64,000 bases of DNA, taken from contig CACGUE010000001.1 of NCBI GenBank assembly GCA_902576115.1, positions 1-64,000 on the forward strand, given 5' to 3'. Positions 18,681 through 28,662 of this stretch are shown here, one piece after another. The DNA is from an uncultured Pelagibacteraceae bacterium. Lineage in GTDB: Bacteria > Pseudomonadota > Alphaproteobacteria > Pelagibacterales > Pelagibacteraceae. The notes under the pieces are model-generated. The model ran no database searches and had not been told where the DNA came from. It saw only the letters and a list, made by a program, of their open reading frames with translations. Each line of letters starts with the position of its first letter. Within the stretch, counting starts at the first letter, position 1. The translations under genes and the position numbers were made by a program.

Positions 18681-19466
18681 CTAATGCATTCTTAAAGTAT
18701 TGCCGTCTACAGCAATTACTTGTCCTGATATCCTTGGTGCATCATTCGAAATTAAAAAGCTACAAATTCTCCCAATATCATCTTCATAAACCCAGGTATT
18801 CATTGAAGTCATTGAAACAAATTCTTTTTCTATTAATTTTTTTGAAACATTTAAAAACTTCGATTTATCCCTTATCACTCTACCCATTCTATCTCCTTTA
18901 ATTGTTCCAGGAGAAATAGCGTTTACTCTAATTTTAAATTTTCCTAGTTCCATTGCCAGTGTTTTGGTTATGCCAATAACTGCCCACTTACTTGCACAGT
19001 AAGGAGATCTTAATGGAAATCCAAATATACCAGCAGTTGATGATAAATTTATTATAGCTCCACCTTTATTTTTTTTTAGCATTGGAATTGAATATTTTGA
19101 AAAATAAAAATGACTAATAACGTTTACCTTTAATGTATTTTCCCAATCCTTACTATTTAATTTTTCAAGTGTCCCAGTTGGCCCAGCAATTCCAACGTTA
19201 TTTATAAGAGCATCAATTTTATTTGTTTTTTTTAATATTTTGCTAAAGAAATTTTTTACTTGGTTCTCATCCGAGGCATCGCACTGAAACACAAATAATT
19301 TTTTGTTATTAAGCTTGTGCTTCTTGCATTTATTTAGAAAAGTTGAATTGATATCACAAAGATATACTGTTGCACCTTTATCTAAAAATATTTTTGCCGA
19401 ACTCCATCCAATACCCGAACCTCCTGCAGATATGATTATTTTTTTATTTTTTAAGGTTATGCTCAT
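18681..19466 (-). CDS. SDR family NAD(P)-dependent oxidoreductase
   Basis: ORF 18681-19490 with likely start at MSITLKNKK; GGSGIGWSSA, NNVGIAG, YCASKWAV (YxxxK) motifs. Confidence 0.85.
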   Translation of the reverse strand: MSITLKNKKIIISAGGSGIGWSSAKIFLDKGATVYLCDINSTFLNKCKKHKLNNKKLFVFQCDASDENQVKNFFSKILKKTNKIDALINNVGIAGPTGTLEKLNSKDWENTLKVNVISHFYFSKYSIPMLKKNKGGAIINLSSTAGIFGFPLRSPYCASKWAVIGITKTLAMELGKFKIRVNAISPGTIKGDRMGRVIRDKSKFLNVSKKLIEKEFVSMTSMNTWVYEDDIGRICSFLISNDAPRISGQVIAVDGNTLRMH

Positions 19467-19568
19467 TTTTAATTTTAAAAGATAAATCAAACTAACAAAT
19501 CTTCCAACTATTAATATGTCAACTAATAATTGAATTGAGCATTAAATTATTTTATATTGATATTGATT

Positions 19569-20693
19569 ATGCACTCAATTTCAAAAATCTCAAAAAATGG
19601 TACTTATCTCCAAGTAATTTGGGATGATGGGAAAGAGAGTAAATTTAATTATATGTGGCTGAGAGATAATTGCCCTACAGCACACGACAAAGATTCTAGG
19701 CATCGAATGTTTAATATTTTAGATGTATCAGAAAATATAAATCCAAAAAAATATAATCTTAATAGTGATGGTAAATTAGAAATAGAGTGGAGTGAGGGAA
19801 ATCATGTAAGCCATTATGATATTAATTGGCTTAGAGAAAATTGCTACACAATAAAAAATAACGAAGAATACAAATCACCTTATCAATTGTGGGATGGCAG
19901 TTTAGAAAAAAATATTGATAGTATATACATAGACCATAATGAAATAATATCTTCCGAACAGGGATTAATAAAATGGTTAGAACTTCTTCATTATAAAGGA
20001 ATAGCCATAGTTTATAATGCCCCAGTAGAAAAAAATTCTGCATTTCCTGTTTTAAATAGAATTAGCCACACAAGAGAAACATTTTTTAAAACACCTTTTG
20101 AAGTTATAAATATACCAAAACCGAATAACTCAGCTTATACAGCTCATGCACTTCAAAATCATATGGATTTACCGTGGTTTGAAAATCCTCCTGGGTATCA
20201 ATTTTTGCATTGTTTAGTTAATTCAGCAAAAGGAGGCGACTCATCAGCAGTAGATGCATTCGCTGTTGCAGAATATTTAAAGAATAACGATAGAGATACT
20301 TTTGATACGCTAACAAAAATTCCCTTAAAGTTTAGAGACAAAGATTATACACAAGAAGCTCATAGAAGCTTTTATGGTACTGCAATAAGTCTAACAAAAG
20401 ATGGCGATTATAATGATGTTAGATTTAGCACTGCAACAATGGATGCTTTAGATTGTCATCCAGATCAAATGGATAAAGTTTATAAATCACATTATAAATT
20501 TGGAAAACTTTTACACGATGACAAATTTCAAATAAAATTTAGACTAAGACCTGGAGATATATATACATTCAATAATAGAAGAGTGCTTCATGGAAGAACT
20601 GAATTTGATCCAAATTCTGGACACAGACACCTGCAAGGTTATTACATGGATAGAGATGAAATTGTGGGTAGATTAAATTATCTTAAGAAATAA
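19569..20693 (+). CDS. Gamma-butyrobetaine hydroxylase-like 2-oxoglutarate dioxygenase (TauD/BBOX family)
   Basis: ORF 19557-20693 with likely start MHSISK; N-terminal WDDGKESKFNYMWLRDNCPTAHDKDSRHR typical of GBB hydroxylases; NHMDLPWFENPPGYQFLHC, FNNRRVLHGRTEFD. Confidence 0.85.
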   Translation: MHSISKISKNGTYLQVIWDDGKESKFNYMWLRDNCPTAHDKDSRHRMFNILDVSENINPKKYNLNSDGKLEIEWSEGNHVSHYDINWLRENCYTIKNNEEYKSPYQLWDGSLEKNIDSIYIDHNEIISSEQGLIKWLELLHYKGIAIVYNAPVEKNSAFPVLNRISHTRETFFKTPFEVINIPKPNNSAYTAHALQNHMDLPWFENPPGYQFLHCLVNSAKGGDSSAVDAFAVAEYLKNNDRDTFDTLTKIPLKFRDKDYTQEAHRSFYGTAISLTKDGDYNDVRFSTATMDALDCHPDQMDKVYKSHYKFGKLLHDDKFQIKFRLRPGDIYTFNNRRVLHGRTEFDPNSGHRHLQGYYMDRDEIVGRLNYLKK

Positions 20694-20696
20694 AAA

Positions 20697-20728
20697 AAAG
20701 GGCTTTGAAAATATCAAAGCCCTTTTAT
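20697..20728. terminator. Bidirectional intrinsic terminator between the GBB hydroxylase-like and proX-like genes
   Basis: GGGCTTTGA-AAATA-TCAAAGCCC stem-loop (20700-20722) flanked by A-tract and T-tract. Confidence 0.9.
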
Positions 20729-20746
20729 CTAATTTATTTTAAGTTA

Positions 20747-21751
20747 TTATGGAAGCCAACTTTTCCATTTATCTGGATTATTGTCTAACCACTCATTAAC
20801 AACTTCTTTAACATCTCTTCCATTTTGATCAACTTCAACTAACATTTTAGCTTGGTCGATATTTTGTAAAGACATTTTTTCAAAGAACTTCTTAGCATCA
20901 GCATGTTCAGCGCTAGCAAAAGTAGCTGGGTTTCCATAGTTCATCGTGTAATCTTTAGCCCAACCAGTTGCTGGCCATGCAGCAGTTCCACAATCTTTCC
21001 AGTTATTTGCTTCAGTGAAGCTGTCACAAACTTTGTGATCTGGAAGTTGTACACCAACCATATCATAAGCACCAAAAAACCAATGTGGCGACCATAGATA
21101 AAGCAGGAATGGTTCTTTTCGCATGTAAGCAGCTTTTGCTTCTGCGATAGCAGCAGCTTCTGTTCCAAGTTCATCAGCTTGGAAGTCTATTCCTAAAAGA
21201 TCAAGTCTTTTTTGGTCATGACAGTTCCAACCTGCAACCGGACATCCAATAAGTCTACCTCTATTACCACTTTCAATTGTTGCAAATTTTGCTTTGTGTT
21301 TATTTAAGTCTTTCCAAGTTTTAATACCTAGTTCTTCAGCAGCGTATCTTGGTATCCAGTAGTCTGACATACCGATTATTCCTGCTGTTCCAAGTAAGTC
21401 TACACTTCCATCACCACTGTATGTGCCAACGACTTTACCTTCGTATATTAAGTCCTCATTTAACATGACAGTGTCAGCTTCAGCGTAACTTGGCCAACTT
21501 TCGCAAGCGAAGTCTAGCTCACCTGCAGCGATTGCTTCCCATAAACCAGTTCCTGAAGGAAATACAGTTTGTTTAATTTTGTATCCCATTTCTCTTTCAA
21601 GAATTGCTACGGCAACTTCGCAAGTAATTATCCCACCAGTCCAATCTGCTATAGCTGCATGAAGCCTTTTGGCTGCATTGGCTTGACCAAAGCTTCCAAT
21701 TAACAGAGCTACAGAAAGAATTAGTGCTGATATCTTTTTTGATAACTTCAT
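20747..21751 (-). CDS. proX: Glycine betaine/carnitine-type ABC transporter substrate-binding protein (ProX/OpuAC family)
   Basis: Signal peptide; KRLHAAIADWTGGIITCEVAVAILEREMGYKIKQTVFPSGTGLWEAIAAGELDFACESWPS. Confidence 0.85.
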   Translation of the reverse strand: MKLSKKISALILSVALLIGSFGQANAAKRLHAAIADWTGGIITCEVAVAILEREMGYKIKQTVFPSGTGLWEAIAAGELDFACESWPSYAEADTVMLNEDLIYEGKVVGTYSGDGSVDLLGTAGIIGMSDYWIPRYAAEELGIKTWKDLNKHKAKFATIESGNRGRLIGCPVAGWNCHDQKRLDLLGIDFQADELGTEAAAIAEAKAAYMRKEPFLLYLWSPHWFFGAYDMVGVQLPDHKVCDSFTEANNWKDCGTAAWPATGWAKDYTMNYGNPATFASAEHADAKKFFEKMSLQNIDQAKMLVEVDQNGRDVKEVVNEWLDNNPDKWKSWLP

Positions 21752-21837
21752 TTATTTCCTCTCTTTTTAATTAATTAAAAATACATTTTAGATCAAAACG
21801 TATAAGTATGTAAACCACGCAAATAGTACTATTTGTC

Positions 21838-23958
21838 TTAACTTATTAAGCCTAAAGCCTCTCTTTGTTTCTTAGTCCACGCAAGTGTAATTCTATCAAT
21901 AATAATAGCTAACAATACAATTCCAATACCAGCTGCCAATCCTCTTCCAGTGTCGGATCTCGCAAGACCATTAAATACCTCTAAACCCAAGCCCTTACCA
22001 CCAATAAGCGGTGTAACTATTTGCATAGCAAAAGCCATAATTACAGTCTGATTAAATCCAATAACTAGACTTGGAATAGCTAATGGGAATTTAACTTTAT
22101 TTAATGTTTGAATAAGTGTTCCACCAAATGATCTCGACACTTCAGAGTAAGTACCAGAAACCTGTGTTAATCCTAGTGATGTTAATCGAATTATTGGTGG
22201 AATTGAATATATTACTGTAGCAATGACAGCTGACACTGTTCCACCACCAAAAAACATTAAAACAGGAATTAAATAACAGAAATAAGGAAGTGTTTGCATT
22301 GCATCCAACACTACGTTCTGAATATTTCTAAATCTTTCATTATAAGATGCAATTATTCCAAGAGGAACTCCTATAACAAAACACAGCACAACAGACACAA
22401 GCACTGAAGATAAAGTTATCATTGATTGAGTCCATATTCCACATGCACCAATAAATAGAAGAAGAACTGCAGTAATTATTGCAAATCTTATTCCAACAGT
22501 TACATAACCTAAAGCTGAAAATACTGCTAATGTATACCACCAAGGTATTTGAGTTAGAAAAACATCTAAAGGTCTTAACAAATTTAGATAAACAAAAGCT
22601 CTTAAACCTTTTGCAAAAGAAATAAATCCAGGATTTACAGTCAAGCTTTCCACTGCGTTACTAATTGGTTGTCTTATTGATAATTTCCATTCCTTTGGAA
22701 ATGTTCCTATTTCTAAAAAGTAATTATCTATAAATGCAATTAGAAATAAAACTAGAAAATAAGGAATAACATAATATCTTTTGCTAATGAATTCACCAAT
22801 GTTTTCTCCCGTAGATTTATTAAAAATTGAAACTAAGACTCTAAATACTGTTGCTATAGCAGATGTAACTGTTTGACATATGATTTTTAAAATCTTATTT
22901 CCAAAACTTAATGGAGTTTCAAAAATTTTTGCGATTTGATATTTTTCCCAACTTTGAGGAAGTAAATAAAATCTTTGAACATCTGAAGGAAGTCTTTCTT
23001 TATCCTTACTAAACGCTAAACTAAATCTATCAAACATTATCGCCATGAATAAAATACATAGCCCACCTTCCATTGCCCAGCCAACATCCAATCTTCTTAT
23101 TGCTTGCCAAACTTGGCCACCAATACCTTCAGCACCTATAAAACATGCAAGAACCACTAATGCCAATGCCATCATTATTACTTGGTTAATACCCATCATT
23201 ATACTTGGTAAAGATAATGGAATTTTAATTTTAAATAACAACTGAAGTTTACTTGAACCAAAGGAAGTGGCAGACTCTATAGTTTGAGCTGGCACTTGTC
23301 TTATACCAGTATTCGTCAACCTTATTATTGGAGGCATCGCATATATCATGGTAGCCAATATTGCTGGCGCACCTCCTATCCCAAAAAAAAATAATGCTGG
23401 GAACAAATATACAAATGCTGGCATGACTTGCATAGTATCTAAGACTGGCTTCATGAAATTTTCAAATCTATTACTTTGTGAACACAAGACACCCAGTATA
23501 AATCCAAAAAATACACATAATAAAACTGACAAACCCATCAATGCTACTGTTTGCAAGGATGGTTCCCACATTCCTGTTGCTCCCCAAAAATAAACTACAA
23601 AAGATGAGTAAATTCCCAATCGCAAACCACCTGCAATTATGCAGGGTATTACAATTATTGCTGCAATTAAAATCCAAGGAGATTCAAGCAAAAAGTCTTC
23701 TAAAAAATAATAAGTTTCTTTTATATAGCTTGCTATAATTTTAGTGACCCATCTATAATTTTTTTTTAAATAATCTTCTCCGTCATTCACCCAAGCTGTA
23801 AATGTAAATTTATCAGTGACTTCTTTAGGAAATTTTGAAGGCCCTTCACTTTGAGTAGATAGCCAAAGTGCTACAAAAAAAACAACTCCAATAATTACAT
23901 AAGTTATTATGTTTTTTGATTGATTTGATTTATCTATTAAATCAGTTCTAGTAGCCAT
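21838..23958 (-). CDS. proW: Glycine betaine/carnitine-type ABC transporter permease with two tandem ProW-like domains
   Basis: Two permease segments in one ORF: DTMQVMPAFVYLFPALFFFGIGGAPAILATMIYAMPPIIRLTNTGIRQV and DAMQTLPYFCYLIPVLMFFGGGTVSAVIATVIYSIPPIIRLTSLGLTQV. Confidence 0.88.
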   Translation of the reverse strand: MATRTDLIDKSNQSKNIITYVIIGVVFFVALWLSTQSEGPSKFPKEVTDKFTFTAWVNDGEDYLKKNYRWVTKIIASYIKETYYFLEDFLLESPWILIAAIIVIPCIIAGGLRLGIYSSFVVYFWGATGMWEPSLQTVALMGLSVLLCVFFGFILGVLCSQSNRFENFMKPVLDTMQVMPAFVYLFPALFFFGIGGAPAILATMIYAMPPIIRLTNTGIRQVPAQTIESATSFGSSKLQLLFKIKIPLSLPSIMMGINQVIMMALALVVLACFIGAEGIGGQVWQAIRRLDVGWAMEGGLCILFMAIMFDRFSLAFSKDKERLPSDVQRFYLLPQSWEKYQIAKIFETPLSFGNKILKIICQTVTSAIATVFRVLVSIFNKSTGENIGEFISKRYYVIPYFLVLFLIAFIDNYFLEIGTFPKEWKLSIRQPISNAVESLTVNPGFISFAKGLRAFVYLNLLRPLDVFLTQIPWWYTLAVFSALGYVTVGIRFAIITAVLLLFIGACGIWTQSMITLSSVLVSVVLCFVIGVPLGIIASYNERFRNIQNVVLDAMQTLPYFCYLIPVLMFFGGGTVSAVIATVIYSIPPIIRLTSLGLTQVSGTYSEVSRSFGGTLIQTLNKVKFPLAIPSLVIGFNQTVIMAFAMQIVTPLIGGKGLGLEVFNGLARSDTGRGLAAGIGIVLLAIIIDRITLAWTKKQREALGLIS

Positions 23959-24035
23959 GTTCGCAAGTTAAAATAAATAATTTTACATTTAAAGTAAAAT
24001 ATTGTCTATTTTTAGGGTAATATTATTTATTAAAA

Positions 24036-25082
24036 ATGGCTGTAGAACAAAAAATCACTTGTACAAATATATGGAAATTATTTGGATCAGACGAAAAAAG
24101 AATTATTAAAAACCTTGATAAAAATTTAAGTATTAAGGAAGTTCAAGAAAAGACTGGACATGTAGTTGCTGTTAAAGATGTCAGTTTCTCAATTCAAAAA
24201 GGTGAAACATTTGTAGTAATGGGATTATCTGGTAGTGGAAAATCAACACTAGTCAGATGTATTTCGAGATTGATTGAACCAACAGCTGGCATTGTGAAAA
24301 TGGATGATGTTGAAGTTACAAAAATGAGCGCAAGTGAATTATTAGAATTAAGAAGAAATAAAATGAGCATGGTTTTCCAACATTTTGGTTTATTTCCTCA
24401 TAGAACAGTCTTAGAAAATATTGGTTATGGATTAGAAGTAAGGGGAACAAAAAAAGATATAAGAACAGAAAAGTCAATGGAAGTTTTAAAAATGGTTGGC
24501 TTAGATGGTTGGCATAATAATTATCCAAGAGAATTATCTGGAGGTATGCAGCAAAGGGTAGGACTTGCAAGAGCGCTAGCTGTGGATCCTGAAATATTAA
24601 TTTTTGATGAACCTTTTTCAGCTTTGGATCCTTTGATTAGAAGAGAAATGCAAGATGAGCTTTTAAAGATCCAAGAAAAGCTTCAAAAAACTATGGTATT
24701 TATTACACACGACTTTTTAGAGGCAATTAAAATGGGAGACCACATTGCAATCATGAAAGATGGAGAAGTTTCTCAAGTTGGTACACCTGAAGAAATTGTA
24801 TCTAATCCAAAAGATCAATATGTTAAAGATTTTTGCGAAGATGTTCCTAAATATAAAGTATTGAGTGCTGGCAAAGTCATGAGAACAGAATGCTGCAATG
24901 AAACAAAAAATTTATTTGAGAATGGAAAAGATAATATTTTAGATAATTCTAAAATTGAAAATTTAATAGATAGGCTTATTGATAATGATAAAACTTATCC
25001 AGTAGTTTGTAACGAAAGTGGAAAGCTATTAGGTGAAATAGATAGAGTAATAGTCATGAAATCTATGAGATCAAATCAATAA
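24036..25082 (+). CDS. proV: Glycine betaine-type ABC transporter ATP-binding protein (ProV/OpuAA-like, CBS-like C-terminus)
   Basis: MGLSGSGKST Walker A, RELSGGMQQRVGLARALAVDPEILIFDEPFSALDPLIRREMQDEL. Confidence 0.9.
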   Translation: MAVEQKITCTNIWKLFGSDEKRIIKNLDKNLSIKEVQEKTGHVVAVKDVSFSIQKGETFVVMGLSGSGKSTLVRCISRLIEPTAGIVKMDDVEVTKMSASELLELRRNKMSMVFQHFGLFPHRTVLENIGYGLEVRGTKKDIRTEKSMEVLKMVGLDGWHNNYPRELSGGMQQRVGLARALAVDPEILIFDEPFSALDPLIRREMQDELLKIQEKLQKTMVFITHDFLEAIKMGDHIAIMKDGEVSQVGTPEEIVSNPKDQYVKDFCEDVPKYKVLSAGKVMRTECCNETKNLFENGKDNILDNSKIENLIDRLIDNDKTYPVVCNESGKLLGEIDRVIVMKSMRSNQ

Positions 25083-26008
25083 ATTTGCTTATTACCTTCT
25101 ATCGATTTATTCTTAATATTATCTCTCCATATAATAATCATACCAGCAAAAATAATTACAATTACTCCAGGAAATAATTGGCTCCATGGAGCTTCATTAA
25201 AGAAAATCCAACCAAGAATAAAAGATGACGGTATACCAAGATACTCAAATGAAGCAATTTTACTTGCTGAAATTAAACGATAAGAATAAATAAACAATAT
25301 TGCTGCTGTACCACCCAAAACTCCAGTCATTGTCATCAAAATAAAATCTTTAAAATTTTTAATTTCAACATGTCCTGTAGTTACAAAAAATAAAAGTAAA
25401 CCACCAATGACATTAAATATTAATGTATATAACTGAATTTTAGCAGTTGAATGATTGCCTTGAATGAATTTTAAAATTATGACAGTGAAAGCCCATGCTA
25501 TAGCGGTTAGAATTGGAAAAATTGAGTACAAACTAAAAATTTCACTTGTTGGTTTCATTATCATAACTACACCAACAAAACCAATTATAACTGCTGACCA
25601 TCTATAAATACCAATTTTTTCACTCAATAAAATTATTGATAGTATTACTATGAAGAAAGGTGATGAGAAGGTTAACGTCATAGCAGTTGCAAATTCCAGA
25701 TTTACTACTGAGATAAAAATGAATACATTCATAGAAAGAAAACATATTCCTCTCAAGCAACTCAATATCAAAAACTTATTTCCTAAGTTTTTAAATATTG
25801 TTGAAAATTCATTTGTGAATAAGATCAATAATAACAAAGGTATAATTGCTGCTACATTTCTAAATAAAGTTAATTGAATTATTGAGTATTCATCACCTAA
25901 AAATTTAATAATAACCATGTAAAGATCTATACACAAAATTGCTAAGAGCATTGTAGCAATAGCTAAATATGTTTTTTTTAGATCTGTTTTTTCATATGAA
26001 ATTTTCAT
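25076..26008 (-). CDS. EamA/DMT family transporter
   Basis: EamA-like TM pattern and YRWSAVIIGFVGVVMIMKPT. Confidence 0.85.
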   Translation of the reverse strand: MKISYEKTDLKKTYLAIATMLLAILCIDLYMVIIKFLGDEYSIIQLTLFRNVAAIIPLLLLILFTNEFSTIFKNLGNKFLILSCLRGICFLSMNVFIFISVVNLEFATAMTLTFSSPFFIVILSIILLSEKIGIYRWSAVIIGFVGVVMIMKPTSEIFSLYSIFPILTAIAWAFTVIILKFIQGNHSTAKIQLYTLIFNVIGGLLLFFVTTGHVEIKNFKDFILMTMTGVLGGTAAILFIYSYRLISASKIASFEYLGIPSSFILGWIFFNEAPWSQLFPGVIVIIFAGMIIIWRDNIKNKSIEGNKQIY

Positions 26009-26046
26009 TTAATAATATTGAAATTAGTATAAGTTTTTAAAATATT

Positions 26047-27237
26047 ATGCAAAATTTTAAGCTTAATGAAGAATTTTTATTAAATAATCAGGATTGGACA
26101 TTCCCAACATTTACAGCTTATGGACCTGGAAGATTTAAAGAAATTGGAAAGTTTTGCAAAAATTTTAAAATAAATAATGCATTAATTGTTACTGATAGTG
26201 GTAGTGTAAACTTACCATTTATAAGTGATTTACAAAATTTACTTAATGATTCAAAAATCAAATCAGATATTTATTCAAATATATCACCAAACCCTAGAGA
26301 TGATGAAATAGATTCTGGATGTAAAAAATTTCGTGAAGGTAATCATGATGCGATAATTGCAATAGGTGGTGGAAGTGCAATGGATGGAGGAAAAGCAATT
26401 TCTCTTACAGTTGATAGCGGTGTACCGTTATGGGATTTTGAATTTGAAAAAGAGCCGCCAAAATTAACTATGGAAAATCCTTTTCCAAAAATAATTACTA
26501 TTCCAACTACAGCAGGAACAGGTGCTGAAACAGAAGTTACTGCCATGGTCACTCATCTTGAAAAAGGAATGAAATTTTGTTTATGGCATCCAGATGCCCG
26601 ACCATGTTTAGCTTTAGTAGATCCAGAGCTAACTTTAAAATTACCAGCAAATCTTACTGCTTGGACCGGTATAGATGCAATGATACATGCAATTGAAGGT
26701 TATAGTGTTCCTATGTTTCATCCACTTTGTGATGGTTCTGCATTAGAAAGTTTAAATTTAATTTCAAAATCACTTTATGCAGCTGTCGAAGAACCTGATA
26801 ATCTTTTAGCGAGAGGAGGAATGATTATTGGATCTTATTTGGGTGGAATAGCTTTCTTAAAAGGCCTAGGTTTAGTTCATGCAATTTCGCACATGGTTGG
26901 TGCTGAATATAATACTCATCATGGATTGACTAATGCAATTATACTTCCTGCAGTCATGAAATATAATTTACCTGGATTAGAAGAAAAAGTAAAAAGAATG
27001 TCAGAGGCTATGCAATTTGAAAACCATTCAATTGAAAGTTTTCAAGACAACTTAAATATAATTCTAGATAGATTAAAAATCCCTAAAGGATTAAATGAAT
27101 TAGGAGTACCAGAAGATTGCCAAGAGAGAATAGCAAAGAAATCAATGTTAGACCAAGCTTATGGACAAAATCCTAAAAAGGCTTCATTAGATGAGGTCAA
27201 GTCTTTAGTTTTAGAGAGTATTAGACAAGCAAGATAG
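26047..27237 (+). CDS. Iron-containing alcohol dehydrogenase
   Basis: IGGGSAMDGGKAISL, PTTAGTGAETEVTAMVTH, DAMIHAIEGY, GLVHAISHMVGAEYNTHHGLTNAIILP. Confidence 0.92.
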   Translation: MQNFKLNEEFLLNNQDWTFPTFTAYGPGRFKEIGKFCKNFKINNALIVTDSGSVNLPFISDLQNLLNDSKIKSDIYSNISPNPRDDEIDSGCKKFREGNHDAIIAIGGGSAMDGGKAISLTVDSGVPLWDFEFEKEPPKLTMENPFPKIITIPTTAGTGAETEVTAMVTHLEKGMKFCLWHPDARPCLALVDPELTLKLPANLTAWTGIDAMIHAIEGYSVPMFHPLCDGSALESLNLISKSLYAAVEEPDNLLARGGMIIGSYLGGIAFLKGLGLVHAISHMVGAEYNTHHGLTNAIILPAVMKYNLPGLEEKVKRMSEAMQFENHSIESFQDNLNIILDRLKIPKGLNELGVPEDCQERIAKKSMLDQAYGQNPKKASLDEVKSLVLESIRQAR

Positions 27238-27247
27238 GTTTAATTAA

Positions 27248-28660
27248 GTGCTTGAGAATTTTTCTGTCCATCAAATAATTTCAAAAATAAAAAAAAGAGA
27301 AATTAAAATAGTAGAGGTACTAAATTTCTATTTAGATAGAATAAAAAAATTCAATCCAAAATTAAATGCTATTATTTCACATATAGATGAAACAAAAATT
27401 ACTGAAGAAGCAAAATTAAAAGATGAAAATTTTAATAGTGATAATGATAAAAGTGATATTTATGGTCTTCCAATTGCTGTTAAAGAATTATTTGATATTA
27501 AAAATGAGGTAACTTGTTATGGATATAAAGAGTTATTAAAAAATATCCCGAAACAGAACTCTTTATTAGTAGATAATTATAAAAAAAACGCAATTTTAAT
27601 TGGTAAAACAAATCTTTCTGAATTTGCTGTTGGTTGTCATACTAATAACAGAGTTTATGGAGCCACCTCCAATGTTTATGATTATATTAAGTCAGCGGGA
27701 GGGTCTTCTGGTGGTGCAGCAGCAGCTGTTGCGGCAAATTTAATTCCATTTGCAGATGGTACAGATATGATGGGATCTTGTAGAAACCCAGCAGCATTTG
27801 CAAATATTTATGGATTAAGACCAACACCTGGTGCGATTGCAGAAGATAGATTTGAAATTAAAAATTTAAAAGATTTTCCTTTATTATCTACAACTGGATG
27901 TTTTGCTAGGACTCCCAATGACATGGAATTTTTATTTAACTATATAAAAGGGAAGAATGTAAAGGATAAATTATCTTTCGATCTTAAAGATATAAATAAT
28001 AAAAAACTTTCAGATTTAAAAATTGGATGGTGCATTGATCTAAACGAACAATATGAGTATGAAGATGGAATTGTAGACTTATGTGAAAATATTTTAAAAA
28101 AATTACAGTCAAATAATTTAAGTGTTGAAAATTTAAAAACTGAAATTAACTCAGGAGAATTATGGTATTCTTGGACAACATTAAGAGCCAAAACATTATA
28201 TGAAAACTTTTTGTTATATAATTTAAAAAATTTAAATGAATTACCTTCCCAAGCATATTGGGAATATAAAAAAGGGAAAAGCATTGAAACAAACGATGTT
28301 TTAAAAGCAATAGAAATTAGAAATAAATATATGGATAAAATTCAAAACCTATTTAAACATTATGATTTTTTAGCATTACCTTCGGCTCAATTATTTCCGT
28401 TTGAAAAGAACCTAAATAATCCTGAATTTATCAATAATAATAAAATTGACACTTATCATAGATATATGGAAGTCTATACATTATCAAGCTTGCTTGGTTT
28501 GCCAACTATATCTATTCCAGTAGGTTTTAATAATAAAGGGCTACCAATGGGAATGCAGATTATAGCAAATGTAAAAGAAGATAATAAAGTAATTAACTTC
28601 GCCAATTCTTATGAAGAAATATTTAACTTTTCAAAATTTAAACCAAAATTAATGCAATAA
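27248..28660 (+). CDS. Amidase signature family protein
   Basis: GLPIAVKELFD, SAGGSSGGAAAAVAANLIPFADGTDMMGSCRNPAAFANIYGLRPT; GTG start. Confidence 0.9.
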   Translation: MLENFSVHQIISKIKKREIKIVEVLNFYLDRIKKFNPKLNAIISHIDETKITEEAKLKDENFNSDNDKSDIYGLPIAVKELFDIKNEVTCYGYKELLKNIPKQNSLLVDNYKKNAILIGKTNLSEFAVGCHTNNRVYGATSNVYDYIKSAGGSSGGAAAAVAANLIPFADGTDMMGSCRNPAAFANIYGLRPTPGAIAEDRFEIKNLKDFPLLSTTGCFARTPNDMEFLFNYIKGKNVKDKLSFDLKDINNKKLSDLKIGWCIDLNEQYEYEDGIVDLCENILKKLQSNNLSVENLKTEINSGELWYSWTTLRAKTLYENFLLYNLKNLNELPSQAYWEYKKGKSIETNDVLKAIEIRNKYMDKIQNLFKHYDFLALPSAQLFPFEKNLNNPEFINNNKIDTYHRYMEVYTLSSLLGLPTISIPVGFNNKGLPMGMQIIANVKEDNKVINFANSYEEIFNFSKFKPKLMQ

Positions 28661-28662
28661 TA

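Noticed and set aside
20941-21174. 77-aa minus-strand ORF overlapping the proX-like gene in another frame (and 22340-22543 within proW)
   Set aside because: Same-strand alternate frames of confident genes; no motif or RBS support.
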